DNA of 64,000 nucleotides, from assembly GCA_016648135.1 (NCBI GenBank), contig JADDOH010000517.1, positions 246,430-310,429 on the forward strand, in the 5' to 3' direction. The position numbers and the translations under genes are program-made. Below are positions 1 through 12,099 of the stretch, in pieces. Below the pieces are notes generated by a model. That model made no database searches, was not told the DNA's origin, and was given only the letters and a program-made list of their open reading frames with translations. Origin of the DNA: Agrypnia vestita (lineage: Eukaryota > Arthropoda > Insecta > Trichoptera > Phryganeidae). How positions within the stretch are numbered: the stretch's first letter is position 1; every line of letters starts with the position of its first letter.

Positions 1-780
1 GACACAGGAGCGCAAGGAACGTAGGAGGTATAAAACCGTTTCAGCTTGAAGCCCGCATTGTTCACTTAACGTGACAGCGTTTTTTTGTACGGCCAAATTA
101 TAACTGTCTTTCCTCCGCCTACCAGGCATCTTTTTTTACTGAAAATACATTTGCTTTTATAAATAAATAGCTTAGCTTGTGTATGTTTGCAGCAGTAGAT
201 AAGGGCAGTTTTGAAAGTTCTTGCGTTTACTAAGGGTCGGTTTTATCAATTTGGATTATAGTTAGCGACGACAGATCGAACCGTGAATCTCATTTAAGCC
301 GGTCCGCGTGAGCACTGCGCGCAACTTTTGACATTTGTCGTCAAAATCGTTTTTATTCGATTCTACTACACTGTAGTGTCGAAATGTGATAATATTATGT
401 AAGGTGTCACATATCAACTAATTATATAGTATATTCTTAAAACATAAATAATGTTATAAAACATGGAGAATATAAGAAGGTTTAAACTGGATTGCAAAAA
501 TTTCATTATAAAAACTTTTATATGATTAGATGGAATGCAATATGTCTGAGTGAAATCATATATTAGCCCACACAATAATATGTGTGGAACTAAATAATTA
601 AGATAAATAAATAAATAAATTCTTAACAGGAAAAGTAATTTATTTAGACATTAAACAATATTTTTTATTTACCTCAGTAACTTTTTATGATACTTAGATT
701 TACCACAGCACACCGGAGTGAACGAATAGTAGAAGCAATTGATTGAAACTGGTGGAAGTAGATACATCAAAGAAAGCGAG
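1..780. other. Intergenic, no gene seen
   Basis: AT-rich DNA with a short AAAT-type run near 604-621. No supported coding segment or RNA gene. Confidence 0.6.
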
Positions 781-784
781 ATCG

Positions 785-1180
785 GTTCCATCAGAAGGAA
801 AGTTAATGGCAACAGCAGAGGAATTTCGTTGATTATTATCTTAAGAAAGGTGAAAAAATCAACCAAAAATATAAGTTATGGTCCATTTGCATGGAAAATT
901 TGTGAAAAAGACCTGATTTGTGGATCAATTTTTTTTATCACGTGGCAATGGCAAAATACAACGAATCGCTTAAACTTACATTCAATTGCCAAATTTGGTC
1001 CTTTCTGACTATTATCTATTACAAAATCTGAAAAAACTTCTTTCTGGTGAGCGATTTTCATCTAATGGAGAGGACATAGCAGCTAGACGGTTATTTTGCA
1101 GACCTTCTGGAAACTTACATTATTATAGAATGAGATTATTAGAGAAGAGTCTGAAAAAGTGTATTGTGTAACAAAGTATA
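785..1180 (+). pseudogene. Decayed mariner transposase, C-terminal half
   Basis: Across three frames the mariner catalytic region can be followed. First comes a segment like RGISxxDYLKKGEKINQKY (about 810-870). A broken A-R-P-H-V-A-M-A-K motif follows near 942-960, where the second Asp segment should be. Last is SDYYLLQNLKKLLSGERFSS at about 1005-1065, which carries the third Asp of the DD34D triad. After that, LLEKSLKKCIV resembles the mariner C-terminus. At least three frameshifts break it, and no terminal inverted repeats were found. A relic, clearly older than the mariner at 20.3 kb. Confidence 0.75.
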
Positions 1181-1199
1181 TTGAAGTGTATAAAAAAGT

Positions 1200-1975
1200 T
1201 TATTTAGGAGGTTACATTGAAAAATATAACAGTCCTAGCCAAAAAATATCTTTCATTGTTCACCCGAGGACTTTTCAGACTGCCCTCGTACATTAATTTA
1301 ATATTCCCTTATACAATATTTCACTGAAAAACGCTGAAATATTTCGATGCTCGCAAGAAGGGAAAACGCCGAAAAAAATCATGTCATCACAAATTATTTA
1401 TTCAAAGCGAGTCACAACACATTCAAATACATTTTCTGTGTTTTTTTTTTTTGTTTTCTAACACTGAAAATTTATTTCGTCTCAGTTTATTTTAACTCTC
1501 TTTTTTATTGAACATTAATTGAACAAGAAATAAGGCTTCCTGTTTTATATTAATTGACGGTTATATTGATATTTTAAAGAAAATTATTGCGTCGACTTAT
1601 AAATTTGGTACAGAATAAGCTAAAATAAAATTCTTGGCGTGATAGCTCACTGCTTGAGTGTTTGCTGCTTTAGATAACAGATTTCTGTATTATACTCATA
1701 CACGAAATAATTATTGTCTTAGTTAGACAATAATTAGACAAACAAACAGAATAAATATGTGATAATAAAAATGTAGTTTAATCAAAACTGTTTATAAATG
1801 CTAGTCACGTACGTCAACCACAACTCACAAATTAAATTAATCTGTAAATACTTTTATAATTGTAACAAATTGAATATTATTAAAAATATTTTTAATATAA
1901 GGCATTAACATTGTGGTAAGAAATTTTAATAAAATGTTATTTATTTTAATATATAATCACTAAAATTACTTTTTT
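1200..1975. other. Non-coding AT-rich stretch
   Basis: Contains a T-run near 1440 and no supported gene. It lies between the mariner relic and the hammerhead-like repeat. Confidence 0.5.
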
Positions 1976-2018
1976 GTCTACCGGTTTCGAGACACAACCC
2001 ATCTCTTCGTCAGGAAAA
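1975..2018 (-). ncRNA. Hammerhead ribozyme-like motif (Penelope/retrozyme type)
   Basis: On the minus strand CTGACGA (2007-2013) is followed by a GAGA/TCTC hairpin, GAAA (1985-1988), palindromic CCGG and TA. This fits the hammerhead core CUGANGA - stem II - GAAA - stem III - UH, except for one extra A before stem II. Stem III is only the self-complementary CCGG, so it could work only as a dimer. Motifs of this kind are known from pLTRs of Penelope-like elements and from metazoan retrozymes. Activity is not shown. Confidence 0.4.
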
Positions 2019-2102
2019 CTACTATGTCAATATGTCAACTATGTCAAAAACTAGTATGTCAATATCACTACATACCACAACCATAGTATTATTTACATAC
2101 CA

Positions 2103-2178
2103 ACACCTTCACAAAATACTTTTCACATGCGTGAAGTAGTTAGAGTTACACGCATGTGAAGAGTATTTGGTCAAGGTG
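2103..2178. repeat. Inverted repeat (hairpin) beside the hammerhead-like motif
   Basis: CACCTTCACAAAATACTTTT and TTCACATGCGTG are followed after a 15-base loop by CACGCATGTGAA and a matching distal part ending AAGGTG. About 30 bp of imperfect stem with a perfect 12-bp inner part. Confidence 0.7.
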
Positions 2179-2189
2179 TAAATTAATAT

Positions 2190-4050
2190 TGGCGTTAGTT
2201 CGAAAAAATAATATATTTCATATCCTCGATAGAATTTTTTCTCATTTTAAGTGTAACAAATATTATCAAAATTGATGCTTTGCAATTATATTTCATATGT
2301 GTAAACAGATATGACCGGAGGAATGAACAAGATTATTAAACAAAAGACTTTGAAAACGAAAGTGCCATTAAAATTGTTACTGAAAGAAACAAATATGAAT
2401 CTGATATTCCAACCATTCCACAGAAAGTTGTGAAAGTGGTACCACTTGGTTTCGGATCACTCCGTACTTTAAGTTAACTTTTATTATCGTCAAGTGCTAT
2501 TATGAATTTCGTATTAAAGTCATTTATTCAACTTTACGTACCCGAAAAACATAAAAGACCGAAACTCGAATATCATTTGAATATTTCCTCCAACGAAAGT
2601 AGGTATTAGGTAAAACAGGATATTATTTTGAATCGTTCTACAAAAAGTAATTTTGTGCTAGGCACCACAATCGTGAAACACATTTCTACAAACTGGTCCA
2701 TCTATTATTTCCCGCCCGGCTATCAATTTTAAATATTCCGCACACGTTACGCAAACTTTGACGCTACATATTTTACATGCATTTTAAAACATTGATCTGA
2801 TTTCTAAACAAAAAGCTCTGAAACAAACAATTAAAAAAATATTCTTTATAGGACGTTATACCAAGTTACGGGGATTACGTTATACGAAATATCGATATAC
2901 GAAGTTACGGGGATAGAAGAAAGGACGGACAGACAGACAGGAAATAATTGTAATTGGGATGTTATAGCAAGCGTTTATTGAATTACAATGTAATTTATGT
3001 AAACACATATTGTGGAAAAACAATATATTTTACGATATATTAAAATCTGAATATTATGATAATTATTGTGATAAGAATATGATGGGATATATTTAATACT
3101 TTGATTTTATTCAAAATATATGTTCACATAAACGTCATGATTCAATGTACCCACTGCTTAATTGTTTGGTTATTTAAATAAGAAAATATATTTTTACCAA
3201 AAATATACTTTCTCTGTAACATATAAATTATTTTAAAAGTACCTATATATGCACGGCATATACTCAACAGCTAATACTTTTATCTTAATTTAATTATGTC
3301 GAAAGAATAGGTTTATACTTTAAATATAATATACTTTTAATTAATAAACCACTAGGGCTTAAAAACTACTAACAAAGATGTGGCTCAAAAAGAAACTTGT
3401 AAAAGTATGCCATTTTTAAGGGGATAATTAATGTAGTAAGTAGTGTAGTCGTTCCGTCATTAATATCTCTAGTTGAACAATGATCTGAACTACTAATAAA
3501 AATGCGATGAAAGCGGAACACACGAAAATAGATTTGTGGTTCACTGGAAATTAAAACAAACGACACCAAAGATTCTCATAAGAGGTTTTCACGGAATCAC
3601 ATAAAAGGCATTTATATTAAATTGAGATGTATTGCTTCTAGGATTTGGAAAGGCTTGGACCACTCCAGGATCATGCTGTGGATCATGAGGCTCAGGGGGA
3701 GCAACAACAACAGGGTGGCGGCCACTGGTGAGTCCTGCCTTACTACCCTTACGTCTTACACCGAGGAATTATTTATCGTGACAATGACCATTGGAGAATT
3801 CTTCTATATCCAGAATATTTTGATTTTGTCCACATTTTTCAATGAACATAGAACTGAATATTGCTATAAAAAATTCCAATAATATTGTTACCCCATTAGT
3901 GACATCTGTATTTAATTGAGGGAATGCAAAAGCATTGAACGCCAGTGATGCTAATGATAATTACAACACATTAATTTATTATTTGTTTACGCCCATTATA
4001 GGCTTTAACATTGAAGAGTTAAGGTTGTTATTACGGTCGTTAGACATATT
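2190..4050. other. Intergenic, no gene seen
   Basis: AT-rich. A short diverged direct repeat of GTTATACGAAxxTA and GTTACGGGGAT units sits at 2865-2925, followed by (GACA)n. The 86-codon reading frame at 3622-3882 has no family resemblance that I recognise. Confidence 0.5.
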
Positions 4051-4106
4051 AATCTGTAAATAGTTACGTATATTTTATATGAACCGTATGTTTTTCCGAA
4101 AAACGA

Positions 4107-4148
4107 TTCTCGACGTTTCGTTGAATGCTTATTCGTCATCAGGAGGAC
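4107..4148 (-). ncRNA. Hammerhead ribozyme-like motif, copy a
   Basis: Minus strand: CTC, CTGATGA (4136-4142), hairpin with loop AAGC, GAAAC (4115-4119), GTC, GAG. The CTC/GAG ends form the base of stem I. Stem II has lost two bases compared with copy b. Confidence 0.45.
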
Positions 4149-4399
4149 GAACTTTACCCGCGGAGGTAAAGGTCGTCCTCCCGTGGGATGTTCCCAATTT
4201 ACAAACTATCAAGTATTTGGCGCCGTGTTCTTATGATATTGATTCAACCCTTGGTCGCAGTAAAGTTCGCCGATGTAACTAGTACATATTGCACACTGGC
4301 AATCTCTATTGTAGAAGAAGTGAACACTCCACAACAAAGTGCATATAATTTACACCCTCGAAAGCAGTAATCAGTCCGCCCTCTACCTCCGCGTGTAAA

Positions 4400-4450
4400 G
4401 GTCGTCCTCCTGATGACGTTGAATAAGCATTCTACGAAACGTCGAGAATC
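4400..4450 (+). ncRNA. Hammerhead ribozyme-like motif, copy b
   Basis: CTGATGA (4410-4416), then GTTGAAT-AAGC-ATTCTAC (7-bp stem II with one mismatch), GAAAC (4436-4440), GTC (4441-4443) as candidate cleavage triplet, and CTC/GAG as stem I. One extra C precedes stem II. The minimal palindromic ACGT stem III is the pattern reported for Penelope-like retroelements. Confidence 0.5.
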
Positions 4451-4987
4451 GTTTCTCGGAAAAATATACGGTTCGTATAAAATATCCGCAACTAATAACA
4501 ATTAAATAGGCTTTACATGTAAAAATTTTGTATTATACAAATATTTATATAAAAACAATATCAAGTATAAGCATATGTCATATAAAAAATAGAAAAATAT
4601 TACATAACATTAAAGAAGTATATAGAACAATATCAGGTATGAACCAGTAAAATATATAATACAAACATATTAAGAACATGTATAAGTATTAAAAGGTATA
4701 AGCAGTAAAATATGAGTATAGAAATATAACGTACAAAGCAGTGATGTGTATATAAAAAAAATAAAACAATATTACATAACTCAACATGTAGGTATATAGT
4801 AATGGTGGAAGTTAATATTGAAATAATATCGTCTGATTAAATGTTATCTTTTTTTTCACTAGATTGTCATTGCTTTTCTTTCCTTTAATATTTTCTTATT
4901 TTTTTCATTACTTTTTTTACTTTACACACATAATTTGTTACTTCAATATTTTCAATAATCCTAAAAAAGCAAGCGGTACAAACATAC

Positions 4988-5611
4988 TGTAACGAGGCTA
5001 AAAAGAATCACGCACTCATGTCAAGTGACAGTTGTTTGAAATGATTACAATACTACCGAAGATTCCAAAACGGCCTATCATAATCTACTGCTTACGACAA
5101 ACATCGAGAAGCATCTCCAAAAGTCTGGAAACTGCGAGGAACTTCTCAAAAACGCGGGAAACGTCTCGTGATTTCGATGTCAGCATTAGAGAATATAAAT
5201 ACGGCACACGGGAGTAAGGACGAGTCAATTGTTTTGGACGCGCGTCTGACAGCGATAATAGAAGCGAAGGTAGCCGCGAGTCGCGAGTTGCCAGGACGGC
5301 CAGGCGAGCCGTAATTCGACAGCGAAGATTCCGGAAAGTTCTGACGTAGCGAGATAAACCGAAGCGAAATTAATAAGTGCGGAAATTGGATGAAATATTC
5401 TAGCGAATAGTGAATAAAGTGTCAAAGCGAATATAAAGTGTCTATTTACGAGTGATAAATTTCTGAAACAGTTTAATTTGAGAAATAGCGTTACATTTAA
5501 TAGTGTTAAGCGACTTTGTACGTTAGTTTAATTAATTAATCTGTATTCAATCAATCCTGTATTAAACCCCAGCGTTTTCATTAATTCTTTCTGCATCTAC
5601 GATACGTGACA
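4988..5611 (+). mobile_element. Solo LTR A (624 bp) with ATAC target duplication
   Basis: Starts TGTAACGAGG and ends ACGTGACA, flanked on both sides by ATAC (4984-4987 and 5612-5615). TATAAATA at 5194-5201 is a plausible core promoter. TG...CA ends and a 4-bp duplication indicate an LTR retrotransposon (Gypsy or Pao type). No internal region, so one recombined LTR remains. Confidence 0.85.
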
Positions 5612-5802
5612 ATACTTTTCACACTTCCTTGCTTCCCGATTCCCCACCCTCTCAAAAGGGGGGTTCAGGCTTTGAGGGGGTACATATCATCCGTCGTCGG
5701 CCGGGTGTTGCGGGTAGAAGAGCAATGAGGCTGTTAAAAACAAAAGCGACAAATCATTTTGAGCCTCGTATGGCTCATACTCATAGTGAATACTAGTGAT
5801 GG

Positions 5803-5865
5803 TTAAATCGTTATTTTAACATGTTTTTTGAGATTTGTATCTGATTTTATCAATGATTGATATAT
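5803..5865. repeat. Fragment of a hAT-type miniature element
   Basis: Holds ACTAGTGATGGTTAAA and GAGATTTGTATCTGAT, shared with the inverted pair at 9280-9407. The same start ACTAGTGATGG recurs at 12933. The ends resemble hAT termini. Confidence 0.45.
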
Positions 5866-5869
5866 AAGA

Positions 5870-7488
5870 TATGATTGTTGTTTAGTATGGATGGTTGTTC
5901 GTCGAATTGCACGAAATCAGCCAATCATCGACGCAATCGAATAATAATGTTATTCGATTGTTAATGTTGTTCCACACAAAGGTCTACAACACCAACATTG
6001 GTTATTTCTCTCCTCTACCTAGAATGCTAAACCAGTACAGCGAGGTCACGTCATGTAACACCAACATCGACATGTTTCACATGACACAACCTCAGTTAAA
6101 GAGAGAAACTATATCGCTCCTGACCGAAAATAGTTTGAGCGTGTAAGACGGATTCTTCGAAAATCAACCTAAACAAAAATTTTATAGCCACAATGCGCGG
6201 GTACACATTATCTGACTTAGTTGACCTGGGAGCCTACATGCATATTATGTCGTGCGGAGAATGTGAACTTCGTTCGTCTTGTAATCACTTATTGTAGTAT
6301 ACTTATATTGTATAATGTATAAATGTTTTATTTTAATTATTGTAAATTGTAACTGTACTTATCACCTTGTCCTAAATGACTATCCATTAGGGTCATTCTG
6401 ACCTGTCGATAGTCTTTAAATTAAAAAATAAAATAACTAAATAAATAAATAAATAATCGTAAGAGAAATATTACAAAATTACATATTTATCTCGCTTTTT
6501 TCCCAAAGTGTTTGTCTACATATAACTCGTGCTTCAATGATCTGACTGCAAGGGCTTGTTCGTTTGTTATTTTAAATAAATAAAATAGGTATCATGAATG
6601 GTCAATAATAATAATGCATAATAAAATATCATCAACCAGATTTCTTTAAAATATAACATTTCGACATTTGCACTGCTTCAACGCTCATGCATACTTGACC
6701 CAATACTGCGCAGCAGAAGTATTAAATCGACAGGGTAATTTATGTAGGTAGATCAAGCAATACTGTGTTCTTATCACCATACTCCCGACTCACGTCAATA
6801 GGTTGAGGATACGATACTATAAACGAAGTTAATGCAGCATAAATAACCTTGTGGAAGTGCCACACAGGAAGAATTTAGGAAGAAAAAAGTGTAAAAAGAT
6901 AATCAAGCGTATATTATTTGTTTATATTAAAACAATAATTTGAATGTAAACATTAACGTAACATGCAGATAAAATTATATTCTTTAGCTATTACTGCGTA
7001 AAGATAGGTTGTTAGCAATTCGGTGTCGGTAATTAGAATATGTTTCTAAAATATTTAATTATACCTATTATTAAATTTTTGGATCACCGTAACAACGGTT
7101 GATAACTGCCAACAGCTATAATGAAATGGCCTTCCACTGAGCTTGTGCTAATGTGAGTAGACCGGTGTTTTTGTGGCTTTGAAACGTTAATGAAACATTT
7201 CAAAACAACCCTCGCTTTCAAACCGTTCTCCATTAACATAATATACTTTCATATTTATGTAGAATAGCACTAAATATTTTTTATGTGTTAATTCAATATG
7301 AGGTATACGATCGTTGCCATAATTACTATTCCTGATTAAATTACCATGTATAATTTAATAATAAAGATATAAATTCTTTCAGTACTTGTTATCCGAAGCA
7401 ATGCTAGCGATGCGTAATATATTTCTGATCACAACTAGAATGATACAAAATCATAAGTGAATCTAAGAATTAATTTAAGAAGAAATTG
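5870..7488. other. Intergenic, no gene seen
   Basis: AT-rich. The 83-codon reading frame at 5895-6146 has no recognised family. Short AAAT-type repeats occur near 6440. Confidence 0.5.
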
Positions 7489-7490
7489 AG

Positions 7491-7660
7491 TAGCTTGGTG
7501 GTGTGATGATTAAGACACTCACCTAGTGATCGATTGGTAGTCGAGGGTTCGAGCCTCGTCACAGGAAATAACAAATTTAGTCCTGTTTTCTTACAGGGGT
7601 GTAGTTTCATTTAAAAATAGTAAGAATATTAATGTGACATGTATTCCATGTAAAAAAAAG
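7491..7660 (+). mobile_element. tRNA-derived SINE, copy 1
   Basis: TAGCTTGGTGGTGTGATGAT opens a tRNA-like head with a pol III B-box (GGTTCGAGCC, about 7547). A body follows, shared with the copies at 13455-13638 and 47629-47802: AGTCCTGTTTTCTTAC and TAGTAAGAATATTAATGTG. The three copies define one SINE family. Confidence 0.75.
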
Positions 7661-7669
7661 ATAGAAATA

Positions 7670-8765
7670 CTTTTGGTGTTGTAAAAATAAGGTCATTTAA
7701 ACATACAGGGGATATTTATACACGAATGAGCAAAAATATACACAAATGTTATAGCTAATAGGAAGGCTAGGTGAAAGAGTGGGATGGAGATGTAATGCTG
7801 TGATATAATGATGAGTGAGATGTAATGCTCGAGATGTGATAATGACGTATTGGTATAGAGTGTCTCCATTTTACAGGAACTATATACCAAGGATAGACTC
7901 TCAATTGTTTGCCTAAGACCAATCATTCAATTTTTGACATTTTTAGAGAAAAGAAGATGGCTTGAAGAAGCTTTTTGTATGAGCAATGTCAAAGAACTTA
8001 GAAGATATATCAAAATTTGGACTGGCCAAGTAGAAAAAGCAAAAGGCACTCTTTTGGTGATAGTCTTCATATCTGCGGGATGTCGAGAGAAGTGGAGGAA
8101 TGCAGTCAATATAATAGGAGTTCATAAACATGACCATCCTAAGTTATAACCGACGTAGATGATTGAAAAATATATGAATAATCTTTTGGTTAGGTTAGGT
8201 TAGGTTAATTAGTTTTCTGGGATATTCGACATGTGGATACCGACTTAACGAATCGCTTTGCAGGGTTAACATTACTGCTTTATCGCTGTGTGAGTGTTGA
8301 ATTGTTGCGGTTGTTGGATTGCAATACCAACAAAAACATACACTAGTTGCATTACCAGCCGTTAGAGTCAGAATTGAGATCTAAAGAGATATCCGCAGAT
8401 CACATACTCCTGTTTTACATCGGGAAAATTACGCCAGACGAAATAACTTCATAGTGTGAACACTTCCATTGCATGATAAGCGCGCATTTCGTTGCCCAAC
8501 ATTGCTTACTTTAACATAAATTTTCACCTCTAATATGCCTAAATAAGTAAACATTCAAAAGGTCTATAAAACTGTACATTGGTTACCATACTTTATACCA
8601 GAAAATGTTTTTTTTCAACAGTAAAAAGAAATGATGAATAAATTTATAAAAATACTAACAAACTTTGTACAAACCACATTAAAATCTTAAAAAAGTACAT
8701 TGAAACCACAAAAAAATCAAGAAGACTGATATTCAAAAAGTGTCCACAATTCATGACGTTTGATG
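7670..8765. other. Intergenic, includes a short (TTAGG)n-like run
   Basis: TTAGGTTAGGTTAGGTTAAT at about 8190-8210 matches the common insect telomere unit, only three to four units long. A 38-bp stretch at 8381 (CTAAAGAGATATCCGCAGAT...) recurs at 11165. No supported gene. Confidence 0.5.
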
Positions 8766-8769
8766 GTAT

Positions 8770-9245
8770 TGTCACGGGAGTCTAAAACAACAGTAACCGC
8801 GCATTCTCGAAGTCTCTCGAACGGTCCACATGAATTTAGAAGCAACTGAACTATCATCACTTGAAATATATTGAGAAACTGGTCGAACGTTCTCGCTTTA
8901 TCACGATGTTATATTTATATACAAAAGTGATGGGAAGCGCTCGCAAGCAGGATTGTTATTATGATATAAAAGAGATTAAACAGATAAAGCGAAAGCGCAG
9001 ATTCAGCGTGGCTAGCCAAATACCAGCGACAATGATTAAGAAAGTACCTAACAGGCGTTTGGAAAATAAGTGCGACCACTGACGTCAGAATATCCTGGAA
9101 AGACGTATATAAAGTGTTAGTGCGAAATATTGCGAATTAAAGAATAGATCTCTAATCAAATTCGTGTTCAGTGAATTATTAAAATTAATAAATTGATAAT
9201 TAATTTCCAGTGTTTCACTTGCCTCCCACAGTCAATATCCCCTCA
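8770..9245 (+). mobile_element. Solo LTR B (476 bp) with GTAT target duplication
   Basis: Starts TGTCACGGGA and ends ATCCCCTCA, flanked by GTAT (8766-8769 and 9246-9249). TATATAAAG at 9105-9113 is a likely TATA box. Unrelated in sequence to LTR A. Confidence 0.8.
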
Positions 9246-9249
9246 GTAT

Positions 9250-9470
9250 TTTAACTAGTATCTTTTTAACTAGTATTTGAGATTTGTATCTGATTGTATC
9301 GATGATTGATCAGTTTTTCACATTTCAACGGGCAACCGTGAGTACTACACAATAATATAATATCTTCGTTACTAATCATCGATACAATCAGACACAAATC
9401 TCAAATAATTGTACCATGAATAACCTGTTAAAATAATTATTAATAACCATTTGACCATTACTAATTCATG
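9250..9470. mobile_element. hAT-type miniature element with inverted repeats
   Basis: GAGATTTGTATCTGATTGTA with TCGATGATTGAT (9281-9312) is mirrored by ATCATCGATACAATCAGACA with CAAATCTC (9376-9403). The family also has the fragment at 5803. The outer ACTAGT/ATTACTAATTC ends are decayed. Confidence 0.55.
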
Positions 9471-9599
9471 CCCTTCACGGACAATTAGCTGGTGAATACA
9501 ATTATCTTTGATTTTAATTAAAAAGACACGCTGACCATTAAATATTTATTTTCAATTGTTACTCGTATGGTGAATGTTTTATTCAAATCAAATGAGGGT

Positions 9600-9900
9600 T
9601 GACATCCGAATGCTCTTCTGGCTTATTACTTTGGCCGAGATATGAAACGTGTACCGCCGTAGGTACGGGGCAAACAGCCAAATTCGGTTGACACAGCTCG
9701 CCGCGTGTTTGCACAAATCAGTCCGGCAATAAAAAAGAAGTATCGGAGTAAACAGCGGAGAGGCAAATGAAAATTCGACGAGATGGGGAGGGGAGGCCAG
9801 CGGCGCGACTCACGTGCCCTCGGCAATCGTCGAGGACTGTTGATTCAATGAGGCCCCAATAATCATTTGGAGAAATTGGAAGCGCGTATATGTACATGAG
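9600..9900. other. GC-balanced island of unknown role
   Basis: Base composition rises sharply against its surroundings and there is no convincing reading frame. It contains several CAATAAAA / CACGTG-like words. It resembles neither a repeat seen elsewhere in the window nor a coding exon. Confidence 0.35.
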
Positions 9901-11090
9901 TACGGTCGTACACAAAAAATGCCTACAATGTTGTATACCTTGCGTTGGAATATACGTTGACAGAATGTCTCATCAATGTAAAGCTAAGATGGCGATTTTC
10001 TGAGTGATTTTTAACCAATAACAGTACAAAGTGACGACATTAAGTCGTTTGAAAATAGTGTTATGAAAATTGCGTTTGTTCCGAGCGCTGCGCTGTTATT
10101 ATTGTTTATTTTCTATTTGTTTTCTTCGTAAAGTTTTTTTTTGTAAATTTAAATGGTTTTTATTTAATTTGTGATTGTAGTGTCCTTAATTTTTCACTCA
10201 TTTTTTCAATGATGCTTTGCACCGTTTGCACAAACAAATAAATAATATAATTATGATCAAATTCATACTGTGTTAGTACCATGATTGAATTTTCTTATTA
10301 CTGCTTCATTTTCTCTTTTGTTTACATCGTGCTATGCGATTCGATACGTGAGTATTGTATTTCATGAATTATATATTTTAGATTTTTTATCTGTTGCTGG
10401 AAAATTGTGATTGATGAAAATTATACTTAGTGTTGTATTTTATTTTTTATTTTTTTATTTATTTATTTATACAGTAGATACATGTTTTTTTTTTAAATAA
10501 ATTGATTCTATATTATAGCATTTTGGCAGACATTATACTCCCCATAATATAAGCCAAAGCTCGAGCTTATGGGAGGAGCATTTACAAGCTAAATTAAAGT
10601 ATAAAAGAAGAAATAAAGAATTAAAGTATAAAAGAGACATGTGTGCAATGTTACAATTCATCGTTGTCGAAAATCAAGGATTTGACTTCTTACTTAAACT
10701 GTTTGTATTTTGGAATGTTCCTTTCTTAAAATTTGTTTTGCGACAATAATGTATTGTATCATTTATCTACCAAGTATGTATAATGATGTTGTGCCATGGT
10801 GGTTCTTAAAGATGGTATCTTTATTTGTCCCTTTGTTCTGTCTACTACTTATACAGTCTAAGGGATGAGATCTATTTATAAAATATTCTTTGTAAATTTG
10901 GCATATCTTGAATTGTTTAAATTCGACAAAAATTGTTTGACATCGAATCGATCGAAAACGAAAAATTGATAGTGGGACACATAAACAAAATTAATATTTT
11001 AAATTTCACATTTTTTTCTATTCTAAATCATTTTGAATATTTAACAAAGAAATAAATATACAAAAAAGCGCTTCAAGCCTCGTAGCATAC
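9900..11090. other. Intergenic, no gene seen
   Basis: Low-complexity AT-rich DNA with T-runs at 10130 and 10440-10490. No supported gene. Confidence 0.5.
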
Positions 11091-11880
11091 CGCCAAAAAC
11101 AACGAAATACAGAACTATTAGATCGCGAACCAGCGCGAAACGAACCAGCCGCAAGAATTGACAACTAAAGAGATATCCGCAGATTACAGACCCCTGTTGT
11201 ACGTCTAGTCTGAAAGTCATTCAGCGCAGCGGTGACACTTATCGAGCTTCGCGGATACCGAGATTAAGACAATCGGAAGGATTTAGCCAGATGACGGAAT
11301 CAAAGTTAAAAACAATTTGTTCTAGTAGGTTTAATAAAAAGATTTTTTTAAGGCTTGAGCATAGTAACAATGAAACTAACAGTAGGATAGCAAAAATATT
11401 TGAAGACCTAAGTCTTCGTGTCTGATGAAAGTCTGGTGGGCTCAACAGGCATAAACGCGCCACTGGGGGGGAGACACCAGGAACACCGGAAGAGGATTTA
11501 AAAATCGCGCAAAGCGATACCGCCCAAACGAAAGAGCGGGGCAATTTTATATGCCGCCTTTTTACGCCTTCCCCAATCGTCCGTTAAATCGCCCAGATTA
11601 GATTTTTCGAAATTAGAATCGTCGGGTCCCATCGTCAAGTTTTGCGACCACGTACGGCCATAAACTTTTTATTTGCCGGCCTGGAAGGGGGCGCTTAAGA
11701 GAAGGATATTTTTTTCCAATTCCTTTCGAGCGTTTCGTAACGGCTGTAAAATATATTTATGGGGTAACTTTTAATTACCGAATTTTAAAGTTCAGGCTGG
11801 TCGGGCGGACGTTTAAGCGAATGTTGTTTTTGTCGTGACGTGTCCCCGGGGAGGTTGTATCCATCCGGTACGAAGGACAT
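11090..11880. other. Second GC-balanced island of unknown role
   Basis: Holds GGCCATAAACTTTTTATTTG and TTTTATATGCCGCCTTTTTA, TTTAT/GGCC words typical of homeodomain sites, plus a long GC-rich run to 11870. The 101-codon reading frame on the minus strand (11239-11544) has no recognised family. A regulatory region is one reading of it. Confidence 0.3.
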
Positions 11881-12099
11881 TTTTAGTGATAAATTCTAAG
11901 ATATCTTCATCTGTTCCAAGATGTTATCAACTTTAGACATTTTTGTTTGTCTGTTGGTTTATTTTATTCTTTAACTAGGAGTGCAATTCATTCAGTAATC
12001 ACTTGAAATGTCTTCAAGGGATAGGTTTTAAGGCAACAGTATTACAAAAATTTACATATTGCAGAGGTTTGAGTAAAAAAGGCTCACCAATGGAGATGA

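Larger units (their letters stand above)
4055..4495. repeat. Inverted pair of Penelope-type LTR-like fragments
   Basis: The left arm (about 4060-4165, minus orientation) and right arm (about 4385-4493, plus orientation) are imperfect inverted copies. They share GGTAAAGGTCGTCCTCC, the hammerhead-like core and an outer ATACGGTTC[A/G]TATAAAATAT segment. A third partial copy of the GGTAAAGGTCGTCCTCC end lies at 4161-4180. No reverse transcriptase is present. Confidence 0.6.

Noticed and set aside
8190..8212. (TTAGG)n telomere-like run
   Set aside because: Only three to four units inside ordinary intergenic sequence; not evidence of a telomere or of an interstitial array.
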